Positions 43,386 to 56,997 of a stretch of 64,000 nt of DNA are shown piece by piece (within the stretch, counting starts at the first letter, position 1; each line of letters begins with the position of its first letter). The notes below the pieces were generated by a model. That model did not search any database and had not been told where the DNA came from. It worked only from the letters and a program-made list of their open reading frames with translations. Source of the stretch: Nigrospora sphaerica (taxonomy: Eukaryota; Ascomycota; Sordariomycetes; Amphisphaeriales; Apiosporaceae); assembly GCA_018287875.1 (NCBI GenBank), contig JAGVVL010000022.1, positions 2,790,001 through 2,854,000 of the forward strand. The letters run 5' to 3'. A program made the translations under genes and the position numbers.

Positions 43386-44209
43386 AGCGCAGCCTGCAGG
43401 TCTTGACGAGCTATCTAATCAGCAATGACGATCTGAAATGTGATATTAGCATAATGAAACGAGGGTCCTTTTTGTATGGCTTTGGTACGTGGGTTCCGGT
43501 GGGAGGCGGGCGTCTCAATGTTTTGGAATATTTGACATTTGGATGATGGTGCGAGTCTTTTCGTCTTGGCCGCCAACCTACCTGTTCAAGAACCTGCCCC
43601 TCCCGGAAGCTGTATGTGCCAACCAGAACACCATATTTGACGTCAGCTTCTCCCTCCTTCTTGCTCCGCGGCTCGTGGAAACGGAAATCGAGACGACGAA
43701 GGTTCGGGGACCCGTTTGCGGGCAGAAGGTAGGGCGCCTCTCGCCGACCTCCCGGTGCTAGAAAGGAGGCAAACAACGTAGATTTCGTGAGCAATGGACA
43801 TGCACCGACGTTCATGAAGAGGGCGACGAGTGTCCATAGCCACTCGGGCGAGAGATCCGTCGGCCGGGACTATGGACGACAACGACAGACCCCAGAGACG
43901 GATTCATCGAGGATGATAGAGTGTAGTGGAAATTGTACCTCGTACTGAAGTATCATGTTGGTATGTACTTCTTATGAAGCATTTTGGGCCCAGCCTGGGC
44001 GCCTCACAACCAACCGGTCTATTACATTCCATTGCCAACTGACTGTATCTCCGACTTGGACTAGCACGCCCGTCTTTCCGGAACTCGCCCGCTCGCCACT
44101 ATTCGAAGCCGCAGCGAAGATCGTTCGTGGGCGTCGACGAGTTTGCAGACGTTCTCGGTATGGCGGCAGCAAAGCGCGCCAGCGAGCGCTTGCGTGGCCG
44201 TAGCGACGC
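43386..44209. other. Intergenic region
   Basis: About 0.8 kb between convergent genes. No further gene recognised. Confidence 0.5.
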
Positions 44210-45857
<1,648 letters not shown>

Positions 45858-46356
45858 AATCGACTGTTGCTTCCTCGGCCGTCCGCTTGGGCCGGCAAGG
45901 AATCTGGGGATGCTACCGGCCGAGAAGGCAATTGGGAAGCACAGAAGCGGGGTAAGAGGACGTCTCGGTGAAGCAGAATAGGCTGGTCAGCGATGCACTG
46001 CGCGTACCATGCACGGCGCGGATAATATAGGTGTCTCGCCTCGGATTGGCGTGCCGGATCTACGCCACACCAGTCCGGTGCTAATGCTTATATATAGGCT
46101 GACGAGAAAACAGACGATGACACCGAGCGCACACGGTGAGGCGTGTCCCGCCTCAGACCGCCAGGGCGGTCCCGGGGAGGGAGGCCCCTCCCGTGTTGAG
46201 ATGTGCCGGCTTCATCGTCGGCGCACACAACATCCCCGGCCGGTCGGGGCCACGCCTGAGGCCGTGTACGTCTATGCGGGGGCTATCTGGGTATCTATCG
46301 TCACTCGAGCCAACGCTCTCGACCCCGGCAAGGCGAGTCCGGATGGACCCGAGACA
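45858..46356. other. Intergenic region upstream of the FAD monooxygenase
   Basis: A 499-bp gap between two minus-strand genes; likely the monooxygenase promoter. A TATATATA run lies near 46090-46096. Confidence 0.45.
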
Positions 46357-48488
46357 TTAGGCGTCCTCCAGAATGGTGTCGCTCGCCTTCTGGCCCAGCA
46401 TGGTCGTGGGCAGCACGGGAAAGGCACCGGGGGCAATGGGGAAGACACTTCCGTCCACCACACGCAGGCCCTGCACGCCGAAGACGCGGAACTTGGCGTC
46501 CACGACGGCCAGGACATCGTCCCGGGTTCCCATTTTGCACGTCCCGACGGCGTGGTGGCCGAACGTCTGCTCGCGGATCCACTGGCTATCCTCTTCGGGG
46601 ACGGAGCAGATACCCGTCTTCGGATCGTAGCCTGACGGGCACGGGGGCTCGATGGTTTCCAAGATGGGCCCATAGGGCGCGGGGAGGGCCGCAAAGGCGC
46701 GTCTCACCCAGGCCACTGCGTCCATCATGGCGCCCACGTCCATGTCGCCGCCCGCGACGTAGTGGTTCAGGTTGATCTCGGGCGTGGCCGTCGGGTCGCT
46801 CGAGGCGATCCGTACGTAGCCGGCGTTGTTCTGCGGGCTCATCCGAGCGATGCTTCGCCAAAGCGTATTGGGCGAGTCGGTGAACAAGCCCAGATCCCTC
46901 CGGTCTGTCGGGGGCGCGAAACCGCGCAGGACGCCCGGGGGTCTACCAAAGCCGAGTCAGCATAAAGTGAGTGCCCCCGCCATTCGCCAAGGGCAGCCAG
47001 TTGGGGGTCGGGGGGTCGCTTACCCGAATGTGAGGACGTCTCGTTTCCCGTTGGGGCTGTGGTCGGTACGCAAGAAGGTGCACTCGCTATTGCCCGGCGG
47101 TCCTCGGTAAGGACCCTTGCCCTCGTACCAAAGCTCGAGGCAGGGGTCGCCCGGCGCCCCGCGGGTGCAAGAGAGCCACAGGGGGTCGTCCTGGGTGAGG
47201 GTGATGTTGACGGGGCTGTGGCCGGCGACAGGAAGCTCCTGGTTGTCACGTAGGTTGAGCCCAACGCCGGGGAGGTCGACGACGACGTCGATGCCGAGAG
47301 ACCGCAGGTGCGTGGCGTTGCCGATGCCGCTGAGCTGCAGGAGCTGCGGAGAGTTGAAGACGCCGCCCGAGACGATGACTTCCTTTCTCGCATAGGCACG
47401 CTTCTTGGTTCCCTTGGCCGCCGTGGTCGCGTTGTACTTCCAGGTGCCTTGGTAGACACCGGCGCCCTCGAGGAACTCAATCCCGACGGCCCGGGGGCTG
47501 GACTTGTCGTCGGAGAAGAGGACCCTGGTGGCCAAGGACTCGAGCTGGAGCTGGAGTCGCGATGTCGAGTTGACGGTCGAGTGGATCAAGTCCCGGGGCG
47601 ACCAGCGTCTGGCGTTGGGTTTGTGTGCAGGCAGGCCGTACGGCTCGGCCGCCTCGTCTCGAGACGGCCCTTCAAAGTTGGCGTCTCGCTCGAGATAGCC
47701 GAGCAGCGCCTCTGTGCCGTTCACGTCCCCGACGAGGCTCTTTGCAAGGGTGTCCAGCAGTGCCAGCCGGCCTGGGACCTGGTTGTAATAAGACGAGGAG
47801 CCCTGGTCGATTTCCATAAAGCCGTCGAACCCGTGGCCCGGCGTGTCCCTGGGAAGGTAGTAGTTCTTCTCCATCCTTTCGAAGACCTTACGCATCGGGC
47901 CGTGCCTGCGTGACGGGTTAGTTCCCAGCCGGCGACAGGAGGGGCGGTTCGTACTCACGACCAAGACTCATCACCCGCCAGAGCGGCAATCTCGTCCCAG
48001 TCGGCGTCGTTGGGAAGCAACGACGCGGCGGCGTTGACGATGGCACTGCCCCCCAGGGTGTTGCCGCGGGGATACCACACGCCCTTCAGGACAGCGCCGT
48101 CGGGCGCATCGGCCCCCTTGCCCACCCAGTAGCTGCCGTCCGGGAGAAGCCAGGTGAGGAGGCGGAAGCGGAGGTTGGCGTCGTCGTCGCCATGGTTCCT
48201 GGCGAAGAAGGACCACTGCAAGGTCTCGCCCCGGGGCTGTTCAAGGGCGGTCACCAGGGTCTTGATGTTGTCGCTGTCGTCCCGGCCGGCCTCGATGAGC
48301 AGCACGCTGTGGCCGGCAAGGGCTAGGTTGCTCGCCACGACGCCGCCGCCCGGCCCGCTGCCCACGACAACATAGTCGTAGGTGGTGGCCGCGTCGGGCG
48401 CGCCCTGCGGCAGGGCGAGGGCCGGCAGAGCCACAGAGAGGGTGAGGGCCGACAAGGCGCGCACGGCGACGCTGGACCGGAAGAACAT
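46357..48488 (-). CDS. Secreted GMC oxidoreductase (AA3-type)
   Basis: Three minus-strand exons, 48488-47959, 47905-47024 and 46942-46357, give 665 residues. Residues 1-26 are a typical signal peptide ending in ALALPQG. The ADP-binding motif is YDYVVVGSGPGGGVVASNLA, followed by VLLIEAG and the GMC signature GNTLGGSAIVNAAA. The second GMC signature is VIVSGGVFNSPQLLQLSGIG, and the catalytic region FGHHAVGTCKMG lies near the C-terminus with VVDGSVFP. These are marks of glucose-methanol-choline flavoenzymes that oxidise alcohols, sugars or aryl alcohols outside the cell. Several N-glycosylation sequons are present. The substrate is unknown. It is divergent from the rhodopsin-domain gene. Confidence 0.9.
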
Positions 48489-50074
48489 GGCGAGATGAGG
48501 ATGTCCCGGAAGACAGGAACGCCAGAGTCAGAGTCGTTGAGTAGGCCGGACCAAGCGGGCTCGGGTGAGTGAAGACTGACCAGCAGGCGGGGAAGCGGTT
48601 ATATACCAGCACCGTCCTACATCATGAGAAGTGCCCACGCTACCGGGCCGGTGTCCCACGGGCTTGCGGAAGCCCACAGACGTTCGCCACGGCGCGAGAG
48701 GTGGCTTCAGCACTCGAGGCCGAGCAAGGGGTCCACGATGGGGCCTCCCGGGGGCGTGGCAAGCGAGCATGGCTAGCAACGTCGGCAGATTGCAGGAAGG
48801 CTGGGGATGGCGGCCAGGGCGTTTCTGGGCGCCTTGGCGATAGCCGGGGGGGGGAGGGGTGTGAAAGGCGCCGGAGCCAGGCCCGTCAGTTCAGACGGAC
48901 GAAGACATCCCGTCAGTGGCCATGGCAGTAGCAGCAGACGCATCAGCAAGCAGCATAGCAGCAACAGGCGCGCATGGGCTGACCGACGGGAGCCAGGAGT
49001 AGGGGGGATGGGAAATTGCGGCGTGTTCCCATGATGCCTGGGCTGCAGCTCTCGTCTACAGGTGCATCGGCCGGACCAGACGGATTGAGATGCCAAGATG
49101 CCCACCCATCCAATGCCCCGCTCGGCCGGCCTACAGTATGCGAGCACACTGTATGCAACCAAGGATGCATGGGCCTTGGGAGGAGAACCCGGCACACCGG
49201 CTGCGGCTCGCACTTGTTCGTATCCTCCCCCGATACAACACCGTCTACCTCTGCGCATGCTGCCTTGAGGCACAGGCGGGGGTTGGTCCACCGACACACA
49301 CGGATGGATAGAAGGCGGCCGAAGGATACGTCGTCCGCTTCCAGGGGCCGTGTCCGGATCGTCCGTCCCCCCCCCCTCACAGCCTATGGCTGCATCGCCT
49401 CGGCCGAGACCCTGCGTTCGTATGTGCCTGCATGCGCCCACCTGCGCCGCTGCCAGGGCCGGCCCTTTCCATGACAGCGCGGGAACGATGCTGGGCGGAA
49501 ACGCTTCCCGACGGAGGCTATACCTCTCCGCTCTCCAGCTCTACCCTGCCTGTTTCACCCGTTTCGGCCCTGGGCAACCTCTCGTCGGATATACTGCCCT
49601 CTCCCCAAGGGGAAGGAGGCTGCAATAGGGCGTGGCATTCTCATTTCGCTGATTTCTCTGCCCGTCTGGTAGCCATGCCCAACGGCGGCCGCCTCTGCTG
49701 TCTCGGCATGCCTCCCTGGCTGCCTTCTTCTTCAGACGCCTGGGTCTTGCCGACAGCGTCTCACCACCTGCCGTAAGGAAGAGATGGCAAAGATTGGGGA
49801 CGGACAAAAGAGACCGCCCCCCGGTCTACCGGCCTCGACTGCGTACACACACATGGTTGCTACCGTGTTGCTTTGCGCCGACCGGGTCGCTCGGGGAAAT
49901 CCTTGAACGCTTTCCCGCGTCCAATATTTATCGCGTGCGTCGTCCGCCCTGGCGCCCACGCCGGCGACCTCGGAACGCTTCGTCGTGTTGCTCGCAGCGC
50001 CTCCATCGCCTTTCGCTGTGCCTCGTGCGCTGCACACTGCCGTTTTGCTCACTCGTCCACTTGCCCCTCCCCCA
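48489..50074. other. Intergenic region between divergent genes
   Basis: About 1.6 kb without a supported gene. Open frames on both strands here are GC-driven. Presumed promoters of the GMC oxidoreductase and rhodopsin-domain genes. Confidence 0.5.
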
Positions 50075-51484
50075 ATGGCCGTCCCTCGTGCCCTCCAATG
50101 GTTGGCGGCCAGGCTGGACTCGCCCGACGCGCCCGGTCCGCCTCCTCCCGCCTCTTCTCCGCTCGACTTTTCGAACTATCCCAGCTCCGGCTTGCAGCAG
50201 TTCGGCTTCTTCGTGCTGTTCTCCTTCCCCGCTCTCTCTCTCCTCGTCGTGGCCCTGCGCCTGTACGGCCGCCTGTCCACCAAGACGTTCGGATGGGATG
50301 ACGTGTTTATCATTCCCGCCTTGGTAAGTTGGGTTCAGAGGGGACTCGGTCGTGGCCCTGAGCACCACCGCCTGTTCCGGACCGAAGAGGCTAACGCATG
50401 CTGCGGCCCGCCAGTTGACCGCCCTAGCCGAGGCCGTGTGCTCCTATCTCATGATGAGGCTGCTCTTCATCGGGGTCCACGCCAGTGACATACCCGTCCC
50501 CAGGCCGAAGACGGGGAACCTGGCCGGCATCATGAACTACGTCGTCGTCATGCTGTACAACCCGCAGGCAAGCAACCAAAGGTGCTAAAAGGCGGATAGG
50601 ATGCTGACCGTCAAGCAGCTGGGCCTCGTCAAGTCGTCGGTCCTCTTCTTCCTGCTGCGTTTGGGCGGACAAAAGACGATTATCCGGTGGTCGATACACA
50701 TCCTGAATATTGTCAACCTTGCCATGCTGGTGGCCGTCTTCGTGGCCTCCGTCTTTACCTGCGTACCCATTGCCAAGTACTGGGACAGGTCCATCGACGG
50801 CCGTTGCAACAACAAGGGGCTGCAGTACATCGTTACCTCGTCCATCACCGTGCTGACGGACGTGGCCGTACTGGTGCTGCCCTTCATCATCGTGGTCGGC
50901 CTTCAGCTGCCCCGGCGGCTCAAGATCGGCCTCCTTACGCTGCTGTGTTTGGGCCTGATGTAAGTTCAGCTGCCGCCGCTTCCACCCGCCGTGAGGCCGG
51001 ACTGACATGGAGCAACAGTGCGACCGTCTTCAGCGTGCTCCGGCTCTTGATGCTGGTTCGCCTGCACTACGGCACCGCGGGCCCCGACTCGACGTACAAT
51101 ATCGACTTCGTCTACTCCACCGTCGAGTGCAACCTGGCCATCATCTGTGCCTCGATCCCCGCCCTGTCCAACCTCCTGAAGCAGTGGTGCCCTCGCTTCT
51201 TTACCAAGGCGAGCGGTGCCGAGGCCGGCATGCCCTACCTGGAGGGGACCGACTATAGCGGCTCGGGCGCGACGAAGACCATTGGCGGTACGTCGATGGT
51301 GCTCAAGACCATCAGGATGGGTCCCGGCCGCAGCGGCTACCTGCGGAAGAAAAGCCTGACCAGAAGCGAAGAGGACATACTCGGCGTAGACCGGCTTGCC
51401 CGGGCTTTCGAAGACGACATGACAACTGACGACCGACACGCTCCCCACGAGGACGTGCACCTGCCTTGTTATTATCCGAAATAG
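50075..51484 (+). CDS. Fungal rhodopsin-domain integral membrane protein (Pth11/SAT4-like)
   Basis: Four exons: 50075-50323, 50415-50567, 50619-50959 and 51019-51484, giving 402 residues. Seven hydrophobic helices are visible from about residue 40 to 295, with family motifs FGWDDVFIIPAL, YNPQLGLVKSSVLFFLLRL, CVPIAKYWD and VYSTVECNLAIICASIPAL. This is the fungal rhodopsin-like domain found in Pth11-type receptors and in the SAT4 family. No CFEM domain is present. The second intron (50568-50618, 51 nt) has a GC donor, AG|GCAAGC. It restores the family motif YNP.LGLVK, and no GT alternative keeps frame. The cytosolic tail is Lys/Arg-rich. Signalling or accessory cluster membership is inferred. 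Confidence 0.88.
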
Positions 51485-51704
51485 AGTATCGTGCGCCGCC
51501 ACCGCCGCTGTTGCCCGGTTCTAGCAGGTCGACTATTCAAGTGACCGTGCGTAGTGGCATAACTGCACCAACGAACTCTGACATTATCTTGGGGCCAAAA
51601 GGCGTGGTCGGGCCCGACGACGGCGTCAATGTCCTCATTACGTACCACTTCTATCGAGACATGCCGACAAAACGCGTATGCACCCCACGGGAGCATACCT
51701 GCTG

Positions 51705-53460
51705 TCAGTACTTGAAGAGCCTGACCTCTCCGCCCCTGTTGGCTTGCAGGATCTTCTTGTTCCTCCACCCGTAGTAGAGCCTCAAGAGGACACAAACGAC
51801 GACCACCATAAGTAGCAGGCCCGCGTTGGTCCAGTGCCCCGTCCCATAGCCCGTTTTAGCCTCGTCGGCTTTGTAAATCCATACGCCGACAATCTGGCCG
51901 GGCGCCCCGCCCAGGCCAATATTCAGCGCAATGGCCAGACCAACCGAGGCGGTGCTGAACATGTTGGACGAAAGCCAGCCCAGGAGGGGCGGGATGCAGG
52001 CAAACGAGCCGGCAGCGGCCACGATGAGACAGCCGTAGCGCGAAGAATACGAGTGGGCCGGGAGCAGTGCCGAGGCCAGAAAGCCCGCGGCGCCCATGAG
52101 TGCAAAAGCGGCCGAGTGGAGGCCCCGGGCGTTGAAGTGGTCGGCCGACCAGGAGCCCAGGACCTGCACGACATAGGCCACGGCGTAGGGGGGCACCGTC
52201 ATGAGCTGGGCGTGGAGGTCCTGGTAACCGAGACCTGCCGTGATGGAGGGTGTAAAGAGTGACAGCGAGCTGAAGGGGGCCGATATGCCAAAGTAGATGA
52301 GGTAGTGGGCCCACAGCCTAGAACGCGAAGGGCGTGAGTTGAAGCGGCCCGGCGGAAAAGGACGAAACTCACCTCCAGTCCACCAGGGTCGACTTGGCAT
52401 CCTCCCATGTCATGGCGCTGGCGCCGCCTTTGGAACCCTCGAGGGACAGGCGCTGCACCGCGACGGCCCGCTCTTCGTCCGTCAACCAGCGCGCCTCCTC
52501 GGGCCAGTCGGGCAGGACGAAGAAGACAACCAAGGCAGATGCGCACGACGGGGCTCCCTCGATGATGAACAGCCAACGCCAGGCCGAGAGACCCTGGGCC
52601 TGGTTCATGTGGCCGATGGCGAAGGCGATAGCGCCGCCAAAGGCGCCTGCGAGGGTCGCCGAGGCCAGAATGATGGCGACGCGGAAACTCCTCTCTTCAG
52701 TCTTGTACCAGAATGTCAGATAGTAGACCTGGAAACACGGTCGGTTAGCAAGGCCCATGAGGATCACCGGCACGCCGTCGACGCCGAGCGAGGAAACGCC
52801 TACCAAGCCAGGAAAGAGGCCAGCTTCAAAAACACCAAGCAGTAAACGGACCACGACCACGCCGGCGTAGTTGTGTACGCCGCCGAGTCCCATGGTAAGC
52901 TACCGAGCGTCAGTACCATCAACGGGTGAAGGTATGCGGTGGGCTACGTACGGCCCCCCAGGAGAACATGAGAAAGGCGATCCATCGCGACGGGCGTAAC
53001 TTCTTCAGCAGGATGTTGGAGGGAACCTCGAACAGACCGTACGCGACGAGGAAGCTGTATGTGGAGGTGGTCAGGAACCCGAAGGCAGGCGGCATTTCAA
53101 GCTCGGCTTCCGTCGAAAACCCGGCTACTTACTACAGATGGGTTAACGGCTGAGGCGGGAGGAGAGGCATGGTGCAGAGCTTACCATCATTAAAGCGATG
53201 GTGAATTGGTAATTGGTCATGCCGGTCTCGGTGGCGAGATCATTGTGGGTGTTGGCATTGAGCACCTTGGCATTGCCGATGTTGGAGCGATCCAAGTAGC
53301 AAAGAAAGTAGATGGAGGCAGACAGCGGAATGATGCGCATGTCTTGCTTCCATCGTACCCGGCGTTCCGTCTCGGGGTCAACCTGGAGGGAGTGGTCGGT
53401 GTAGACGGCATCGTCGGCGAGGCTCTTCTCCTCCAGGGCGGCGGCAGAGGCAGCGGCCAT
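51705..53460 (-). CDS. MFS transporter, allantoate permease (anion:cation symporter) type
   Basis: Six minus-strand exons fit: 53460-53185, 53149-53133 (17 nt), 53054-52952, 52899-52804, 52728-52373 and 52317-51705, giving about 486 residues, normal for the family. Motifs include FLCYLDRSNIGNAKV (helix 1), YGLFEVPSNILLKKLRPSRWIAFLM, EAGLFPGLVYYLTFWY and AWRWLFIIEGAPS, with twelve predicted helices. This is the Dal5/Tna1-like group that moves organic anions such as allantoate, nicotinate or tartrate at the plasma membrane. The region after exon 1 is difficult. It needs either a 35-nt intron plus the 17-nt microexon, or a single intron with a GAG acceptor that adds 14 residues. Otherwise the gene is broken there. 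Confidence 0.82.
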
Positions 53461-55235
53461 GATGGTGTTGACGGCGTGGCTGTCGGGGTTGACTAGCGGG
53501 CTAGTTCTAGCTGCGTCTTGGCCGGAAAGCTTGTGTCTCGCGCAGATGCCCACGAGACGACGGGAAATACCCCGAGACACTACCTAGGCTCGAGCCCCTT
53601 TTGGGCCTCTTTTAAAGGGCCAACTTCACTTCACCCCAGTGTCCGTGTCTTTTTCCGTGCGGGGGTTCGGGGGAGGGGCGCTGTGGGGGGGGGGGGCCAG
53701 AGACTCAGGGCCATTGGCCATCTTGGACCGATAGAGTCCAGGGGTGCATGGAACCTTCTGAGCGCCTACCGCTTCTCGGCAGTTTGCGGGCCTCCAACCT
53801 CCCGACTGATGGGGCCGGGAAGTTGGCGGGGTCAAGGAAGAAGCCACAAAAGGGCCGACAGGTCCGATGGCCTTTGTCGTCTCGGTTGTTTTTGTTTTAC
53901 CAGGCGGCTGCAGTCTCGGGGCTGCTTCCATTCTCTCTTGATTGACGCCTAGGGGGGGCAACCAAGGCCGTGGTGAGGATGCCCGCCGAGATAAGAGCAT
54001 CTCGGCCTGCCTGGCATTCTCGTATCGCCGCTGGCCGTAATCCGCCACGTGCCCGTCTGATCCGGCCCTCTGCTTGCCGAACACCGGATCCGTGGGCCTA
54101 ACAAGAGCTCCCCAGCAGTGACTTAGGGCCTTGCATTAGTTGCGGCACGGCGGGTTGTAGTATAGTGACCACATTCGGCCTGTCAGTTCCAGATCCGAAT
54201 CAAACACCCTCAACAAATCATGACAACAAGATAATAGCACTCTATCCAGGCGACGAGCCACACTTTGCCGGGATGGGTCGAACTCATCCACCACACTTGT
54301 GCCAAAAATGGCCTTTGGTGAGACTGGCACGAATCAACCCCCGGCAACGAACCGACTCGCCGTGCGGTCCAGTAACGACGACGCATATTAGTTACGCACC
54401 GAGGCCGCCTGACTTGCTCGTGATAGGGCGGGCGCGGAGAAGATGAGGAAGACGCTAACCCCACATCCGAGGTTTCGAGCTCATCGGTGGTTGTCGTGCC
54501 GAGGCGCCATAGCTCGAGCAGCTCGGGTATAGTGGCAGCGAGTCTCCCCTCCCTCACCTACGTGGTGGCGTGGGCGGTGTGGGCATGACGGGTGAAACCA
54601 AGTTGATGATAGACCAGACCGCCTCACCCACGAGCCTCTCGGTACCTGGTTGGTTCCGGCAATGGACAAACGAGCCGAACAGTGCTGTGAAGAAGACGGT
54701 CGCAAAACGGGTAAGATGCGGGACGCGGCGCAGGACCGGCGCAGGAATCCAGAACGGGCAAATGGACGGTCTCGGAGTGCACGGTAGAGAAGGCAGTCGG
54801 GCTACGGACAGCGCCAAGTAGCCCTGAGACGCAGGAGGAGATGATGAGGAGGAGGCGGACAACAGCGGGTGATTGGTGAAGGGCAGGTACGGATAGGGAA
54901 CTAGCCTTCCTCGGGTCTGGAGGGGTGTTACATACAGTCAGATAGGGAGTTACGGAAAAGGGCTGCGGCCGTATCGTGGCTGTGTCACGTGAGTGAACCT
55001 GCCTCGGTTCTCCGCCGATGCGATCAATGCCGATAGTGAGATTCCGCCGTATACCATTAAGCCAAGGTCCCCACGCCGAGCAGCGGTTTAAAGAAACGCC
55101 TTCAAGGGAACACGCCGCGTCTCGACTTCTCCCGCCGGCCATGAGATAGGCCCATGCCCCCTAGCCGCTGGTAAACCGAACAACTGCAACTTGCGCGTTG
55201 GTTCTCCCCTAGCAGAGGCCGGGCCGCTTATCACC
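53461..55235. other. Intergenic region between divergent genes
   Basis: About 1.8 kb. A G-run lies at about 53687-53696. No gene recognised. Confidence 0.5.
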
Positions 55236-56419
55236 ATGGCAGCCCCTGAGACCGTAGGGCAGGTCGGCGACCGTCTCGTGTTCCAGGAGAGCATGCGGCT
55301 GGTCGCCCTGCCCGACAGGATGGCCGATGGAAGGGTGGTCAAGCGTTACATGAGCCAGCGCGCCGCGTGGGTGCCGGGCCTCGACCTTCCCAAGGGCCTC
55401 CGTGATGCGATACGCTTCAAGGGTGCCGCGTTCGGCGGCCATGTCTACTGTCAGTCCGGCCTTGCCGCCTCGCGCGCTTTCGCCGAAACTCGGCCTGTCT
55501 CGGGCCAGACAACCCAAGACACCCGGACCTTCGGCATACACGTACGTGGGCGCCCCTGCCCGCCCCCGTGCCCACCGTGGTATTCTGACTGTCGGCCTAG
55601 ACTATCCACGGCTATTTCTCCGAAACGGGAGCCACGGACCGGCCCTTCATCTACGAAGTCTCCATCGTCGCTGCCAACCCGTCCTTTTGGAATCTGATGG
55701 TGTCAGCCCGCCAGCCGCAGGTACCCAGCAACAACCCCGACGGCGACCACTATCCCCTAGCCGATGCCCAGCTTCCCCTCGGTCCGCCTTGCTTCACGGC
55801 CCTTGTGTCTTTCAGGCCATCAACCCCGTCCCAGGCTATCGAGCAGGAGCCATCGCCCCAGCAGCGATACGCCGACATCCTCAGCGCCCGTCCGCCCGCC
55901 GACTGGGAGCCGGCGCCTGTGGTCGACGTTGCCGGCCTCTTCGCCGCCCTGCCGACGCGCGAGATCGGCACCTTCCCGGCTGTCGACATGAAGAAGGTCG
56001 ACATGGAGCTGTTCAACGAGGACAAGCCTCTGCACGAGAAGCGCGAAATCATCCTGTACCGGCTGCTCGCACCGCTGCCGCCATCGGATCCCGACGCCCA
56101 CGCCATGGTGCATGCCTTCGAGGCTGACCGCAACGGTCTACTAATGTGTGGCAACCATGTCGGCTATGGCTTCTCGCGGATGCGCGCCGCGACGCTGAGC
56201 TACTCGTTTGTCGTCCACGTGAACCCCGAGGACGCCGTCATGGAGTTTGGCGACGACCAGTGGTGGGTCCAGGAGGCAAGCTTTCCCCGCGTCGAAGCCG
56301 GTCGTTGTGTTGTTATGTCCAAGATATGGAGCCCCCAGGGCAAACACGTCGCGACCGAGTACCAGGACGGCATCGTCAAGAAGGCGTCGCCCCCCGGCGA
56401 AGCCAAAGGGAAACTCTAG
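55236..56419 (+). CDS. TesB-type acyl-CoA thioesterase
   Basis: Two exons, 55236-55541 and 55601-56419 (GTACGT...CCTAG, phase 0), give 374 residues. Double-hotdog acyl-CoA thioesterase features are visible: a FGGHVYCQSGLAASRA helix near residue 65, IHGYFSETGATDRPFIYEV near 102, and in the second half HAFEADRNGLLM, LSYSFVVHVN, WWVQEASFPRVEAGRCVV and IWSPQGKHVATEYQDG. It hydrolyses acyl-CoA to free acid and CoA, in peroxisome or cytosol. No obvious C-terminal peroxisomal SKL is present; it ends in KGKL. An apparent second intron near 55721 is not needed because the frame stays open and the residues there look family-like. It is unrelated in sequence to the hotdog protein at 8851-9901. Confidence 0.85.
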
Positions 56420-56997
56420 CAGCCGAGGCTGCATGCTTACCTATATTTTACGGCGACGGGCAGCCGGCCGCCGAAGTCGAGTGACGGCGGCTTCTTACGC
56501 CTCTATAGGTCCCTTGTCGTTATGCGGTTCACGGCGAAATGCCAAGCCTCCCGCTTACGCCCCCGAGACTTTTACAGTACCAGCGTCGTTCCCGGCCAGT
56601 CGTCGCCTGCTGCTGAACTCCACCATCCACCAACCAGCCCCTTGCTTTCCGTAGACAAATCTCATTTAGACCCCACGCTGCTCATCTCCAGGCCACGATG
56701 GCCCTTCCCGAATCGTCAACGCCGCGTCTTGGCTCTGACGAATGATGCATGCAGCTGAAAACCGCCCTGGCTGTTCACCCACCCCGGCACCCACCATGAA
56801 CCCGACGGCTGCGCCTCCCTCGAGGCGCCCAAAGAATGGATTTCCCCGAGGGATGCGACCTGTAGTACCCGAGACCGAAGACCGTCCCTACCATTCTGTC
56901 GCTCCTTCCTTCTTTTGTCCTCTATTCCTCACGTCGCTACGGCATCCCCGTTTCCCGGTGGCTCGACAAGGCGACACTGGTCGTTCACGGGTTCGCT
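56420..56997. other. Intergenic region
   Basis: About 0.6 kb; presumed promoter of the polyQ membrane protein gene. Confidence 0.45.

Noticed and set aside
55721..55810. Possible second intron in the TesB thioesterase (GTACCC donor, TTTCAG acceptor)
   Set aside because: The acceptor would shift the frame, whereas the unspliced frame is open and its residues fit the family.
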